Part shown: piece after piece, positions 34,679 through 44,829 of the stretch | Layout: the number at the start of each line of letters is the position of its first letter | How positions within the stretch are numbered: position 1 is the stretch's first letter | Source of the DNA: Takakia lepidozioides | Lineage: Eukaryota; Streptophyta; Takakiopsida; Takakiales; Takakiaceae | NCBI GenBank assembly: GCA_030704615.1 | Contig: CM060732.1 | Coordinates: 13,020,001 to 13,084,000 of the forward strand | Length of the DNA: 64,000 nucleotides | Direction of reading: 5' to 3' | Program-made: the position numbers and the translations under genes | Notes under the pieces: model-generated | Seen by the model: the letters and a program-made list of their open reading frames with translations, nothing else | Databases searched by the model: none | Told to the model about the DNA's origin: nothing

Positions 34679-35880
34679 ATTGTGTGGCAGTATCCGGATG
34701 AAGACATTTGTCTTCTGGACTTGTTTGGCGGGATCAACACCGGATTGGCTGCTGTGTTACAGGCAGGTGTACGAGTTTGGCGTTACCTGTATGTGGAGAG
34801 GGATGAGACTGCACGACGCGTTTCATTTTGCCATGTTACTCAGTTGGTGCAGCGGTACCCTGAGTTGTTGTCGGTGTCTGCAATTCGTGGATATCAGCAG
34901 GCCTCGCCAGCAGACATTTCGTTGCTGGGGGCGCAGGATTTGGAGCGGGTTGGCTCCATTGATCTCTAGTAGTGGCAGGTTGGCCCTGCCAAGGGCATTC
35001 ATCAGCCGGGCATGGCAATGGATTGCGAGACTCGAGGTCGGGTCTGTTTTGGGAGATGGTGCGGGTTTTGCGCCACTTGCAGCTTCATCAAGCTGTATCT
35101 CCAGCATACATCTTGGAGAATGTGCCACTGATGGGCGATTCTCGGGCCAGGGTGATGGCCAGTGTGTATCAAGTCCGGTCGTGGCTTGGGTCAGCAGTGT
35201 TGCTAGATAGGTGTCAATGTTGCGAGTGCACCCCAAAACGAATTCAACCCATCTGCTAGTATGGCCCCTTGAATGGATTTCTCAAATTGAGACCTGCATG
35301 GAAGAAAGCTCTTTGTGAGCAGGAATTGAAATGATACTTAATGACGTCCACGGAAAGCACCCCGACAGAAATCTTTATACAATCTCCAGAAAGCTCAAAA
35401 GCTTATGGTGAAGCTACAGTGGGGTCACGGGCTCATCCACGGCTATGGTGGACTAACTTGATGCCACCCGCACTGCTCAAGCGTGCATTTGATGGGGTGC
35501 AGCGGCCAGCACATCTCACAGTGGATGGCATTCTAGACACATGGAGGCAGTCTCAGCGTGTGAGACACGATGACCGTTCACCTTTAGCAGTGGTCAACAA
35601 GGTGGGTCAACCACGAGCAACATTACCTACACTGCTCAGCTTCCCAGGATCGCATGCTTTCCGGGATAGTGGACGTGGCCTCCTGTAGGATGCTCAGTTG
35701 CAGCAGTTAGTGGAGCCTAATGCTGACGAGCGTGAGCGGGCAATGGGTTTTACCACTGGTACCACGGCGGTGTCGTCTCTTTCTGAGGCATCACGTCGTC
35801 AAGTGTTGGGGCAAGCAATGGATCTCAATTGCTTGACCTGGATTATCAGCTTGGCTATGGTTGAGCAACGCAGAGTGCGG
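34679..35880 (+). pseudogene. C5-cytosine DNA methyltransferase inside a gypsy element
   Basis: Reading the frames in order gives the C5-methyltransferase motifs. Motif I is LLDLFGGINTGLAAVLQAG (near 34710-34770), with a VERDE acidic residue after it. Motif IV is VAGWPCQG, with catalytic Cys in PCQ at 34984-34992, followed by G..DSRSGLFWEMVRVL. Motif VI is ILENV at 35110-35124. Motif VIII is GSRAHPRLWWTNL. Then come TLPTLLSFPGSHAF and a motif X-like RRQVLGQAMDLNCLTW near 35800-35850. This order without permutation and the GxNTG loop recall Dnmt3-like enzymes. It sits between protease and reverse transcriptase, where no gypsy gene normally lies. A one-base frameshift with TAG TAG at 34967-34972 and stops near 35257 and 35686 inactivate this copy. 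Confidence 0.85.
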
Positions 35881-36199
35881 AGTACACTTCCCTCAATGAT
35901 CTCTCTGCCTACCGAGACGGTACAGGCAGTGAGTGGGGGCGAGCATGTGAGGACCACGGGGTGCATGCATCCATGGCACACGTGGGAGGTGCTCGAGGTT
36001 CAGAGGGAGTTGGCAGCCAAGGTGGCGATGAAAGATGAGGTTGGGGATTTTTCTCGGGTGGAGGAAGTCCTTGAGGATGAGATGATGGGGCAGGATGAGG
36101 CCTTGTCACTGACTAAGCATGTAGGGAGTACTGCTCAAGAGGTTGCAACATAGCAACCATTGGACGCGTCCTCTACCTCTAAGCCACTGGACTTAAGGT

Positions 36200-36815
36200 T
36201 GCAGTTACGGAGGACAATTGGGAGCCTGACATTGGACCCATTGTCACCGGAGGAGAGAGACGACGTATACGGCGGTTCCAAAGGGCTTATAAGAATTGCT
36301 TTGCCTTCAGTTTGAAGGACTTGGGAGCACTGAAGGGTCAAGAGATCCGTATTGAGTTGGCCACTAACACGCCAATCTTTCGGAGACCCTATAGATACAG
36401 TGACATGGAGAGGTCTTTGATTCAGATGAGGACTCAAGATCTCTGGGAGGCAGGTTTGGTGGAGCTCTCTGGTGGAGAGTATGCTTCAGCCACAGTGATG
36501 CCAGCCAAGAAGGATGTCTATGGCAATTGGACGGAGAGACGTATGTGCGGTGATTACCGGCCTGTAAATCGTCAGACCAAGTCCGATAAGTATGCCATGC
36601 CAACACCAGAGGAGATCTTTGATGCCATCGGGCATGCTAAGGTCTTTAGCACTTTGGATTTACGATCCGGATATCACCAGTTGCCAATCAAGGAGGCGGA
36701 CAAGCAGAAGACGACATTCTGGGGGATCAATGAGCACGGCAAGGATTGCCTATATCAGTGGCGGTTCTTACCATTTGGGCTTAAGAATGCTCCTGCAGAG
36801 TGGATGGGGAGGGGC
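36200..36815 (+). pseudogene. Gypsy reverse transcriptase, truncated
   Basis: The frame at 36312-36932 gives IELATNTPIFRRPYRYS, then RRMCGDYRPVNRQTKSDKYA, FSTLDLRSGYHQLPIKEAD and FLPFGLKNAPAEW, the first half of a Ty3/gypsy reverse transcriptase. Just after this block (about 36810) the similarity stops and unrelated sequence follows, so the catalytic YxDD block, RNase H and integrase are missing. Spacing and frame from the methyltransferase upstream suggest one polyprotein. Confidence 0.85.
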
Positions 36816-37297
36816 TCAAAATCGGTAATTTGCAAATCAGATGCTGGAAGTCCCCAAATTGTTGGCCAAATTGGAATGCCAACGGTCAGTGTGAGCATGC
36901 CTACATTGAGAGTACACTGGCCAAAAACCTAAGAAATGGAGTAGAAATGGTGCTAAGATCCTGGCCACCTTCAACTCAAGCATAGGGTTGCAAGATTTGC
37001 CACTGAATCCGGCAACGCATTTCGGGCCATGTCATGCACTCCCTCGTGTTTGCAGGGCCACGTCATTCAAACCGCCCCGATGATCGTCTCTGTGTTTTGC
37101 CCAACATATGTGACCCACCCGACTCCAACTGCCAATGAACTACATGGTTCCTTCTCCTTGGACTTCTTCAACTACCACTAGACAAAGACAAGGACACCGG
37201 CAGGGAGCAGACTAGACTGAAACACACGACAAAAGCTCGAACTGAGGGGGATTCGAACCCCCTGATCTGCCCTTATATGCAGACAGTCCCCCCCCCA

Positions 37298-37330
<33 letters not shown>

Positions 37331-37544
37331 TGGCAGAGACACACACATGGGCACGTGACACACTCACACATACACTACACCCATTGTAAAGCCCATGTCG
37401 GAAGCCCACCGTGGCAGCCCACCCTACACACACACACACACTACAATATCCACGTCAATGTCCCAAAGTGGCTGCTAGAACATGAACCACTTCACCTTCT
37501 CCTCACGAGATGTGCTTCATGCCAGCAAGAACCAAGACATAACA
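36816..37544. other. No gene; contains a CA microsatellite
   Basis: No coding region is recognised. (CA)n occupies about 37297-37326 and shorter CA runs follow to 37440. A palindromic GGGGATTCGAACCCC near 37246 looks like a tRNA T-arm on the minus strand, but no cloverleaf can be completed. Confidence 0.6.
37297..37326. repeat. CA dinucleotide microsatellite
   Basis: About 14 uninterrupted CA units preceded by a run of C residues; a second short CA tract lies near 37425-37440. Confidence 0.9.
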
Positions 37545-37792
37545 CTACGCCAAATCATGTTTTTTCTGACTTATTTTTTTGGAGAGTCATGGTTTTCATG
37601 ACTCAAACCATGATTCAATGTCATCATCGTTCAAAAATGTCATGGGTATGACCGAAAATGACCAAAAAGGGTCGTGTATATGCCTCTATCCCGGTGAACG
37701 TCGTTTGACTGGAATAGAGTGGTGATCATGGGTCACGCACATGACTCTAAACAGTAATGCAGATGATTCTAAATTTTTAGATTGGTGTAGTC
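37545..37792. mobile_element. Possible CACTA-type MITE
   Basis: The left end reads CACTACGCCAAAT. The right end, reverse-complemented, reads GACTACACCAATCTA, an imperfect inverted repeat starting CACTA/GACTA. The 248-bp interior has no frame and contains short internal palindromes (for example around GTCATGGTTTTCATGAC). A 3-bp target duplication is not clear, so the class is tentative. Confidence 0.4.
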
Positions 37793-38040
37793 AACTCCCT
37801 TTGACCAAGATAAGGTCATTTGCATGACTCTTATGAAAATCCATTGATGGATGATTTCATTAAATTTGATTATTTTCATTCATCAATTGGATGATTTCAT
37901 TACATGCAAGGATTTGGATGATTTGATCCACCTATTTCATTCACACGGGGACTTCGATACTTTTCAAGAACGCCCTCACTATCACTCTTCTTCCCGCTCC
38001 GAGAGCCTACTAGGGTGGCGATCGAGGGGATGCTCTGGTT
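37793..38040. other. Short non-coding spacer
   Basis: AT-rich sequence with repeated TGATTTCATT strings. Nothing recognisable. Confidence 0.4.
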
Positions 38041-39055
38041 AGAGGCTTTGGAAGGATACAGGAAGGAGTGTCATTCTGAACAGTACCTCCTGGATATGCC
38101 AAATGTGGAGCCTCGAGGGAGCAATAATATGGCTCAATAATATGGCGTTCAACAATATGGCTTTAACGAAATGTGGTGTGGTGGAGCATGAAGTAGAGCT
38201 GGCACGAGCTTTGCAAAGATCCTTGTCGATGGTGGACAGTCGCAATCGCAAGGTGTGGCTTTCTTAATGTACGTTGAAGTTTGTACGCCAAATGCCATCG
38301 AGAGGATGCAAAGGGAGCGTTCAACAATATGGCTTAACGAAATGTGGTGTCGTGGAGCATGAAGCAGAGCTGGCACGAGCTTTGCAAAGATCCTTGTCGA
38401 TGGTGGACAGTCGCAGTCGCAAGGTGTGGCTTTCTTAATGTACGTTGAGAAGAAGTTTATTCAGAACCCTCGTGGATATGTATGCCAAATGTGGAGCCAT
38501 CGAGGATGCAAAGGGAGCGTTCAACAATATGGCTTAACGAAATGTGGTGTCGTGGAGCATGAAGCAGAGCTGGCACGAGCTTGTAAAGATCCTTGTCGAT
38601 GGTGGGACAGTCGCAGTCGCAAGGTGTGGCTTTCTTAATGTACGTTGAGAAGAAGTTTATTCAGAACCCTCGTGGATATGTATGCCAAATGTGGAGCCAT
38701 CGAGGATGCAAAGGGAGCGTTCAACAATATGGCTTAACGAAATGTGGTGTCGTGGAGCATGAAGCAGAGCTGGCAAGCTTGTAAAGATCCTTGTCGATGG
38801 TGGGACAGTCGCAGTCGCAAGGTGTGGCTTTCTTAATGTACGTTGAGAAGAAGTTTGTCATAATTCTAAACAGTACCCTCGTGGATATGTATGCCAAATG
38901 TGAAGCCATCGAGCATGCAAAGGGAGCGGCTTAACGAAATGTGGTGTCGTGGAGCATGACGCAGAGCTGGCATGAGTTTTCTGAAGAACCTTCTCAAAGG
39001 TGGGACATGCGCAGTCGCAAGGTGTGGCTTTCATAATGTAGAAGTTTGTCAATGT
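38041..39055 (+). repeat. 200-bp tandem array derived from a PPR gene
   Basis: The landmark GTGGAGCAT occurs at 38181, 38352, 38552, 38752 and 38949, so the unit is about 200 bp with nearly identical central copies. In the right frame a unit encodes LVDMYAKCGAIEDAKGAFNN followed by RNVVSW, the signature of PLS-type pentatricopeptide repeats (RNA-binding proteins of organelles in land plants). Because 200 is not a multiple of three, successive copies fall in different frames and stops occur in every copy, so the array cannot make a PPR protein. It looks like a satellite born from a fragment of a PPR gene by unequal exchange. Confidence 0.85.
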
Positions 39056-40119
39056 GCGTTCTTCCCGCTAGTATCATGATTTGGTATTTCTCCTGGTCTT
39101 TACAAGGTACTGGGAAGGTCAGCTTGGTCTTAGGAAGCTGAGTTCAAACCTATGGTTGCTCAGCTGCACCATGGTGGTTCTCCTCACAGCCCAATCCGAG
39201 ATCACCTGACTACAAACATAAGTAGCACATGCAAGAGGTCCTTTTGGGTTTAGGGCTGGTCAAGAATCCTCCATTGTTGCAAAAACATATATGCTTTCAT
39301 GGGACAAGGTCAAGGACAGTGTGGTGAGGGCACCTTCTTCTTCAACACATTTCAGCCGATTTTTCCATCTTATCACAGTCGCCCCTAGATTTTTCATATT
39401 GACAAGTAAGCTCGTTGGGTGGAGCTGTGATGGTGTGGAGTAATTTTGACATGTTACTGCCAATGTAGCAATAGAGAAATAGCCAACAAGACGAGGAGAA
39501 GTTCAAGGGTATCATCTTACCCTTGACAAATGGGTCAAGGACATGTATTCATCAATCACCATCACATATTGGTATTGAATTGTTATTACCCAGTCCTGAG
39601 TCTTGTACCTGCCATGCTCCTCTCCAGTCTGCTTATTCAAGCCATCTCTTTTGATGCAGGTAGCATTCTTTGAGGTAGCAGTGAAGGAAAAGCATGAACT
39701 GGCTAACAACGACATCCAGTTCTTCTACAAGTGTGTGTTCAGAGTACTTACATCAAGGGTGGCTCTCTGATGAGAATGCCCCAGGCATTGTATCGGAGAA
39801 CGGATATCGTCTTCAGGCCGTTGGCATGTCGGACATTTACTATCTCCTTTACCTCTCTACATCTGGTTTTGTGCAAAGATAGACTCCCCAACTTGATCAT
39901 GAGTTTAAATTTCAGGTCTGGTGTCAAGGGTAGGTAGGCCCTTCAGATCATCCTCAAGGTCCTCTATGTGCGGTATCTAGTACAGGTGGACCTTGAGGAT
40001 GATCTGAAGGGCCTGATTATAGGGATATGAAGGGCCTGATCCACCTGATTATCAGGTACGGGGAGAGGTGTACTTCAACCTGACCACATCATGTTGGTTT
40101 GTGGGGCAAAGCATGTGCG
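39056..40119. other. Non-coding; holds a dispersed duplicate and a hairpin
   Basis: No gene is seen. Part of 39330-39500 (CTTCAACACATTTCAGCC ... TTTTGACATGTTACTGCCAA) recurs at about 42300-42480, a segmental duplication 3 kb apart. A long perfect inverted repeat lies at 39936-40014. Confidence 0.55.
39936..40014. repeat. Perfect 27-bp inverted repeat (hairpin)
   Basis: The arm at 39936-39962 is exactly complementary to that at 39988-40014, with a 25-nt loop; the arm core is CTTCAGATCATCCTCAAGG. Perfect pairing in otherwise decayed DNA is unusual. It could be a recent inverted duplication or a young small-RNA hairpin. Confidence 0.8.
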
Positions 40120-41330
40120 AGCATGGCAGCAGGCTGGAAAAGGGCAAAGACTTCCATGGTGACATCTTCAAAGCTGGAATTGTACCAGGTATCATTCTGA
40201 GTACTGCCTTGGTGGACATGTATGCCAAATGCGAGCATGCTAGCTCTGAAAAAGGGCGCAAAGTTCCATGGCACGACATCGTCAAAGCTGGAATTGTACT
40301 AGATGTCATTCTGAGCACTGCCATGCAGCACGTGTATGCCAAATGCGAGCCTGGCAGCCCTAGAACTGGGCAAAGAGGTCCATGGTGACATCGTCAAAGC
40401 TGGAATTGTACCAGATGTGATTCTGAGCACTGCCCTCGTGGACATGTATGCCAAATGTGAGCCTAACAGCCCTGGAAAAGAGAGCAGAGGCCATGGTGAC
40501 ATCGTCAAATTAGCTGGAACGTACCATATGTGATTCAGAACACAACCCTGGTGTAATGTATGCCAAATGCGAGCAGGTGGCAGCCCTGGAAAAGGGCGAA
40601 GAGGTCCATGGTGATTGTCAAAGCTGGAACTGTACACCAAATCTGATTTTGAACACTGCCTTGGTAACATGTATGCCAAATGTGAGTCTGACAGCTGTGG
40701 AATGGACGCACAGGTCTACTGTCAAAGCTGAAATGTACCAGATGTCATTCTGAACTCTGCTCTGGTGGACATCTATGCCAAATGTGAGCCTGGCAGCCCT
40801 GGAAAATGGAGCAGAGGTCCATAGTGTCAATGTCAAAGCTGGAATTGTACCAGATGTCATTTGAACTGTGCCTTGGTGGACATGTATGCCCAATTCGAGC
40901 CTGGCAGCTCTGGGAAAGGGCACAGAGGTCCATCATGGTGACATCGTCAAAGCTGCAATTGTACCAGATGTCGTTCTGAACACTCTCCTGGTGGACATTT
41001 ATGCCAAATGTAGGTGCAGCAAGGATGCAAAGGGAGTGTTCGACAACATGGCTAGCTGAACAAGATGTGGTGTCTTTGGAGTACCATGATTGCAGGGTAA
41101 GCGCAACAATATGGGTGTGGGATTGATGCTTTGGAGACGTATGAGCAAATAATGCGAGAGAGGGCTGAAGCCCAACCACATCACATTTCTTTGTGTTTAT
41201 AATGCGTGTGGGAGGCTGCATGCAGCTCTGGAAAAGGGCAAAGAGGTCCATGGTGACATCATCAAAGCTGGAACATTTCCAGATGTCATTCTGAATAATA
41301 CCCTCATGGACACATATGTCAAATGTGGAG
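40120..41330 (+). repeat. 112-bp tandem array derived from a PPR gene, with gene remnant
   Basis: AAGCTGGAAT-type landmarks start near 40171, 40285, 40397, 40509, 40621, 40725, 40836 and 40950 (spacing 104-114 bp), then 41265. Units encode variants of EKGKEVHGDIVKAGIVPDV, then ALVDMYAKC, a segment of PLS-type PPR proteins. After the eighth unit the sequence runs on as a more normal gene: KDAKGVFDNMA, DVVSWSTMIAG-like, LKPNHITF and ALEKGKEVHGDIIKAG. The last interval is 315 bp, the usual length of a P-L-S triplet. Stops and frameshifts occur throughout, so it is a dead PPR gene in which one sub-segment was tandemly multiplied. Confidence 0.85.
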
Positions 41331-43329
41331 CAAGATTCGGATCCATACATGATTGTTCCGGAGGCAGGGGTAGTTGAAGGAGCAGGAATGAGGGTGGGTA
41401 GAAATTCATGCAAGAGGGCTGGGTTTCAAGCACAATATTACCTATGATTCACTGTGGATCAATAGCTACAAGAAACTTGCATAGGTAGATGGTCATCTGG
41501 AAACAGCAGCAGCGGCACAATGCACAAGATGACCATAGCTTCCAAAAGAGGACCAAGAGATGGATCCAGAAAATGTTCTTTATAACGATTGGCGGAATTC
41601 AAATACTTATGTCTGTTTCCTGCATAAGTGTGCATCAGGTCCTGGTATCTACGTCTGAATCCTTCATATCAGTAGATGATGTGCTGTGATGTGACCACCA
41701 TATGAAGCTTTACAAGGTATGATTTCTCCTTCTGTCATACACTCAACTAGGTGAATGGGAGGCCTCGCTCCATGCAGCTGAGTTAGGGGGGCATGGCAAT
41801 AACATGAAACACTTTGTGGTTTCCTTTCTTGACAAGGCTGATAATTGGTATATGGCATGTAGGTCAACACTGGAAGGTGAATGCCTGTTAGATTACAGAG
41901 AGTAGCAGACACAATTCAGCATAGGAACTATGGAGAAGTTGAGTTGGATGTTTCCTAGAACAAATCTAGGCTGTCATCATCAGCTGCAAGGCAAGGATGT
42001 ATGTATGGTTTGTGCAGAGGCAGTGATAGCTGAAGGAGCAGGGATAGAGTGTGGGTCTAGATTCATGCAAGAGGTCCAGATTTCAAGCACAAGATTACCT
42101 ATGTTTCCCTGTGGATCAATAGCTACAAGAAACCTGCATGGGTAGATGGTCAGCTAAAGGCAGCTGTTGCAGTGGCACAGTTGATAAAATCAGGCACCTC
42201 AACCATGACCACAGCTTCTGAAAGGGAGGGAGTCCACAATGCCTCTTCTAGCAGCGGCAGCAGCACAATTGATAGAACAAGGCACTACTAATGAAGGTGC
42301 ATTCTTCAACACATTTCAGCCTGTTTTTCTTCTGTTATCAGAGTCGTCCCTAAATTTTCATGTTGAATTCTGCAAGTTAGCTCGTTGGTGGATCTATGGT
42401 GGTTTTGGAGTGATTTTGACATGTTACTGCCAATGTGGCAACAGGAAAGTATCGAAAAGATAACAGAGACGAGGAGACGCTCTGGAAGGAATACATTTCC
42501 GACCCCAGTCAATGGTGGAACAATCTCCGCAAAAAGGTGAATGCCTGTTGGAAGCAGACGCAAGTCAGCATAGGAACTAGTATGATAAGTAGGGTTGGGT
42601 GTTTGCTGGAATAATTCTAGGATGTCATTGTCAGCTGCTAGTAGCAAGGCAAGGATGTAACATGATTTTCTGCAGAGGCATGGATATGTGAAGGAGCAGG
42701 GATAGAGTGTGGGTCCAGAATCATCCAAGAGGGCCGATTTTATTTGCAAGGGTTTCTTCTTTTAACTTACCAAATACAGTAGTGTTTTCCATAGATATCC
42801 ATCAACAGTACAAATAGGTGTTACATTTGAGTGGTTAGCTAAATAGATCTCATGTAGTATTTACAGTTGTGCACTCCTATTGGAATCTGCACTTGTTGTT
42901 GATATGCTTATACATGTGTGCATTCATGTGCAGGACATGTGATCTTGATCTCTTGTAAGGAAGGACGCAGAAGGTCTTGGGGCAGAAGGAGGCATGCTAT
43001 GGACAATCAGGGAGGAGGAAGGTGCTCGGTCTGTCACATTTTTGGATCCATATATGTGCAGTGGGTAGTTGGGTAGTTGGGCTACTTTTGAGATTATATT
43101 CTTGAAAACACTCCACTTTTTTGTTGATCTGGAGGCACTGCACAGATTTGAAACAGGGAACCATTGTCTTCCTATCATATTTCCATCAATTGTCGAATCT
43201 TTTTTTACCCAATTGGCCCGCCACACCGTGTATTTGTGCAAAATAATATATTCTCCATATTATAAATTACATATAAATGGTATTATATTTGAATACATAT
43301 AAACATAATAAGTTCAGTAAACCTACAAC
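41331..43329. other. Non-coding with dispersed duplications; no gene
   Basis: A block with GAAGGAGCAGG.AT(A/G)GAG.GTGGGT, CATGCAAGAG and GTGGATCAATAGCTACAAGAAAC occurs near 41360-41500 and 42020-42140, with a partial copy near 42670-42740. Another block links 42300-42480 to 39330-39500. None has an open frame with recognisable sense. From 42780 to 43329 nothing is recognised. Confidence 0.5.
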
Positions 43330-43809
43330 ACAAATTAAACCACTGTCCCCTGTAAAGCTAGATTCTCGCCCACCCTGATATTCTGTCTTCCTCTCAGGGT
43401 ATGATATATGCTCGGCAAAGTAGGCTAGCGAGATAGGCAGGATCTAACGCAGAGGAGTCAGAATCACTCACACAGCTTAACAGCTCATCCCCACTCACAT
43501 CCCTTTCATCCAAAACTCCCACACAAGCACAGTAGGGTTTCACACCAAACGTACACCGCCGCCTTAAGAGTCATGTTGATCCCTTTTATAAACGAAGGCC
43601 CACAATCTTATCTAACCAAGTGGCAAGCCCTGATTGGTCACTTGGATGCCATCCGGGTGTCTGTCCAGATAGGACGCCACCTCATTCTAATTTAGAGATA
43701 AACTAGCTGTTAACATAAGACAATACTTAGTTTAAAAATAGATTGTTTCCAGCTGTTTCATCTAAGCCCTTTTTCAACGGTCATCATCCAACGTCTGTTC
43801 ATCCAATGC
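43330..43809 (-). promoter_or_regulatory. LTR- or promoter-like sequence on the minus strand
   Basis: Read on the minus strand it has a CCAATCAG box (near 43635), then TTTATAAAAGGG, a good TATA box (near 43582-43593), then about 200 bases without features. CAAT and TATA in this order suggest a promoter, perhaps a solo LTR. No terminal repeats were identified and no gene follows directly on the minus strand. Confidence 0.35.
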
Positions 43810-43828
43810 GGGGGGGGGGGGGGGGGGG
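43810..43828 (+). repeat. Poly(G) run of 19
   Basis: Nineteen consecutive G residues immediately before the LTR B minisatellite, near the place where a polypurine tract would lie. The length may be uncertain, because such runs are error-prone in sequencing. Confidence 0.7.
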
Positions 43829-43829
43829 T

Positions 43830-44636
43830 AGACAGGCTTACACAGCCAGTCACAGCCCGTCACAGTCCGACACAGCCAGTCACGGCCCGACACAGCCTCA
43901 CACAGCCAGTCACAGCCCGTCACAGTCTATCACAGCTCGACACAGCTTCGCACAGTCAGACACAGCCCGACACAGCCCGATACAGCCAGTCACAGCCCGA
44001 CACAGTTTGGCATAGCCAGTCACAGCGTACATAGGGAACGGTTATCATTGGCAGGGAACGACTGTGTGGGAACGACATCTGCAAGGGAAACGTGTTACTT
44101 CTTGGGGTGACAGTTAGTTAGTTAGGTGGTTAGAACAGCTTGCATGTAGATGAGGCAGAGCATCAACGAAGAGGAGATCACTTCTTGGAGAGCGACTTGG
44201 TCAGGGGAAGAGGAGATGAAGCGAAGAGCAGAAATGGCGAAGATGGGAAGATGACTTGATCGATGCTTAATTCATGCAAGCTGTAAAATCATACAGTAGG
44301 GCAGATTAGGGACACCATGGCATTGACCTGATACCTGATAAATCTTAATCTGATACTTATTCGGTACAATCACACTGTGTAGAGAGACATGAGTGAAGCT
44401 GTGGAATGAATGGATGAGTGAATGGAACCTAGTAGTTACTGAAGTATACACAGTAAGGTAAATTGCTAACATGAAGGCAAGAAGAAATACAAATAGGAAG
44501 CACAACCATGATTCACTAGCTGTAGGTCATGACTGATTGTTCTGAGCGGGCTGAGTGCTTAGAGATATCCAACTTTTCTATCTTGGAGTTTCCACCTCGG
44601 ATAGCGAATGGATGGGTGAGTAAAAGCCGCTCGACA
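43830..44636 (+). mobile_element. LTR (copy B) of the same family as 26.5-27.6 kb
   Basis: It begins with CACAGCC minisatellite units and ends GCTCGACA, matching the end of LTR A. Internal blocks shared with LTR A include ACACTGTGTAGAGAGAC and GCTGTAGGTCATGA. It lacks the first 100 or so bases of LTR A, perhaps lost at the poly(G) run. It is followed by a primer-site-like sequence and gypsy pol, so it is a 5' LTR. Confidence 0.75.
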
Positions 44637-44660
44637 TTTGACGACCATACTGGGGAACTG
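44637..44660 (+). promoter_or_regulatory. Probable gypsy primer-binding site
   Basis: TTTGACGACCATACTGGGGA directly follows the LTR end. The layout resembles the TTTGGCGACNCNNCTGGGGA found after LTRs of plant Tat-type gypsy elements. The tRNA cannot be named with certainty. Confidence 0.5.
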
Positions 44661-44829
44661 GGTCAAGAACAACCAGATGTGACAGGCATCTGGTGGGATC
44701 ATGGTGGTTGGAGAATTAAAGAATTTGATGTGAATCAAATTCCCTATGGAACTCAGAAAGAAAGGTTGTCCAAGCAATTCACAGAGATTCTTGGAATTGC
44801 CAGACGGTTGCAAAGAAAACATTCTTCAG

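Noticed and set aside
33198-35210. Single 670-codon protein from the long plus-strand frame
   Set aside because: Protease sense is real, but from about 34560 the frame runs through the methyltransferase in the wrong reading frame, so the full-length translation is not a real product.
37230-37275. Possible tRNA gene around GGGGATTCGAACCCC
   Set aside because: Only a T-arm-like hairpin is present; no acceptor stem or D-arm can be formed, and the 5' side is a C/CA repeat.
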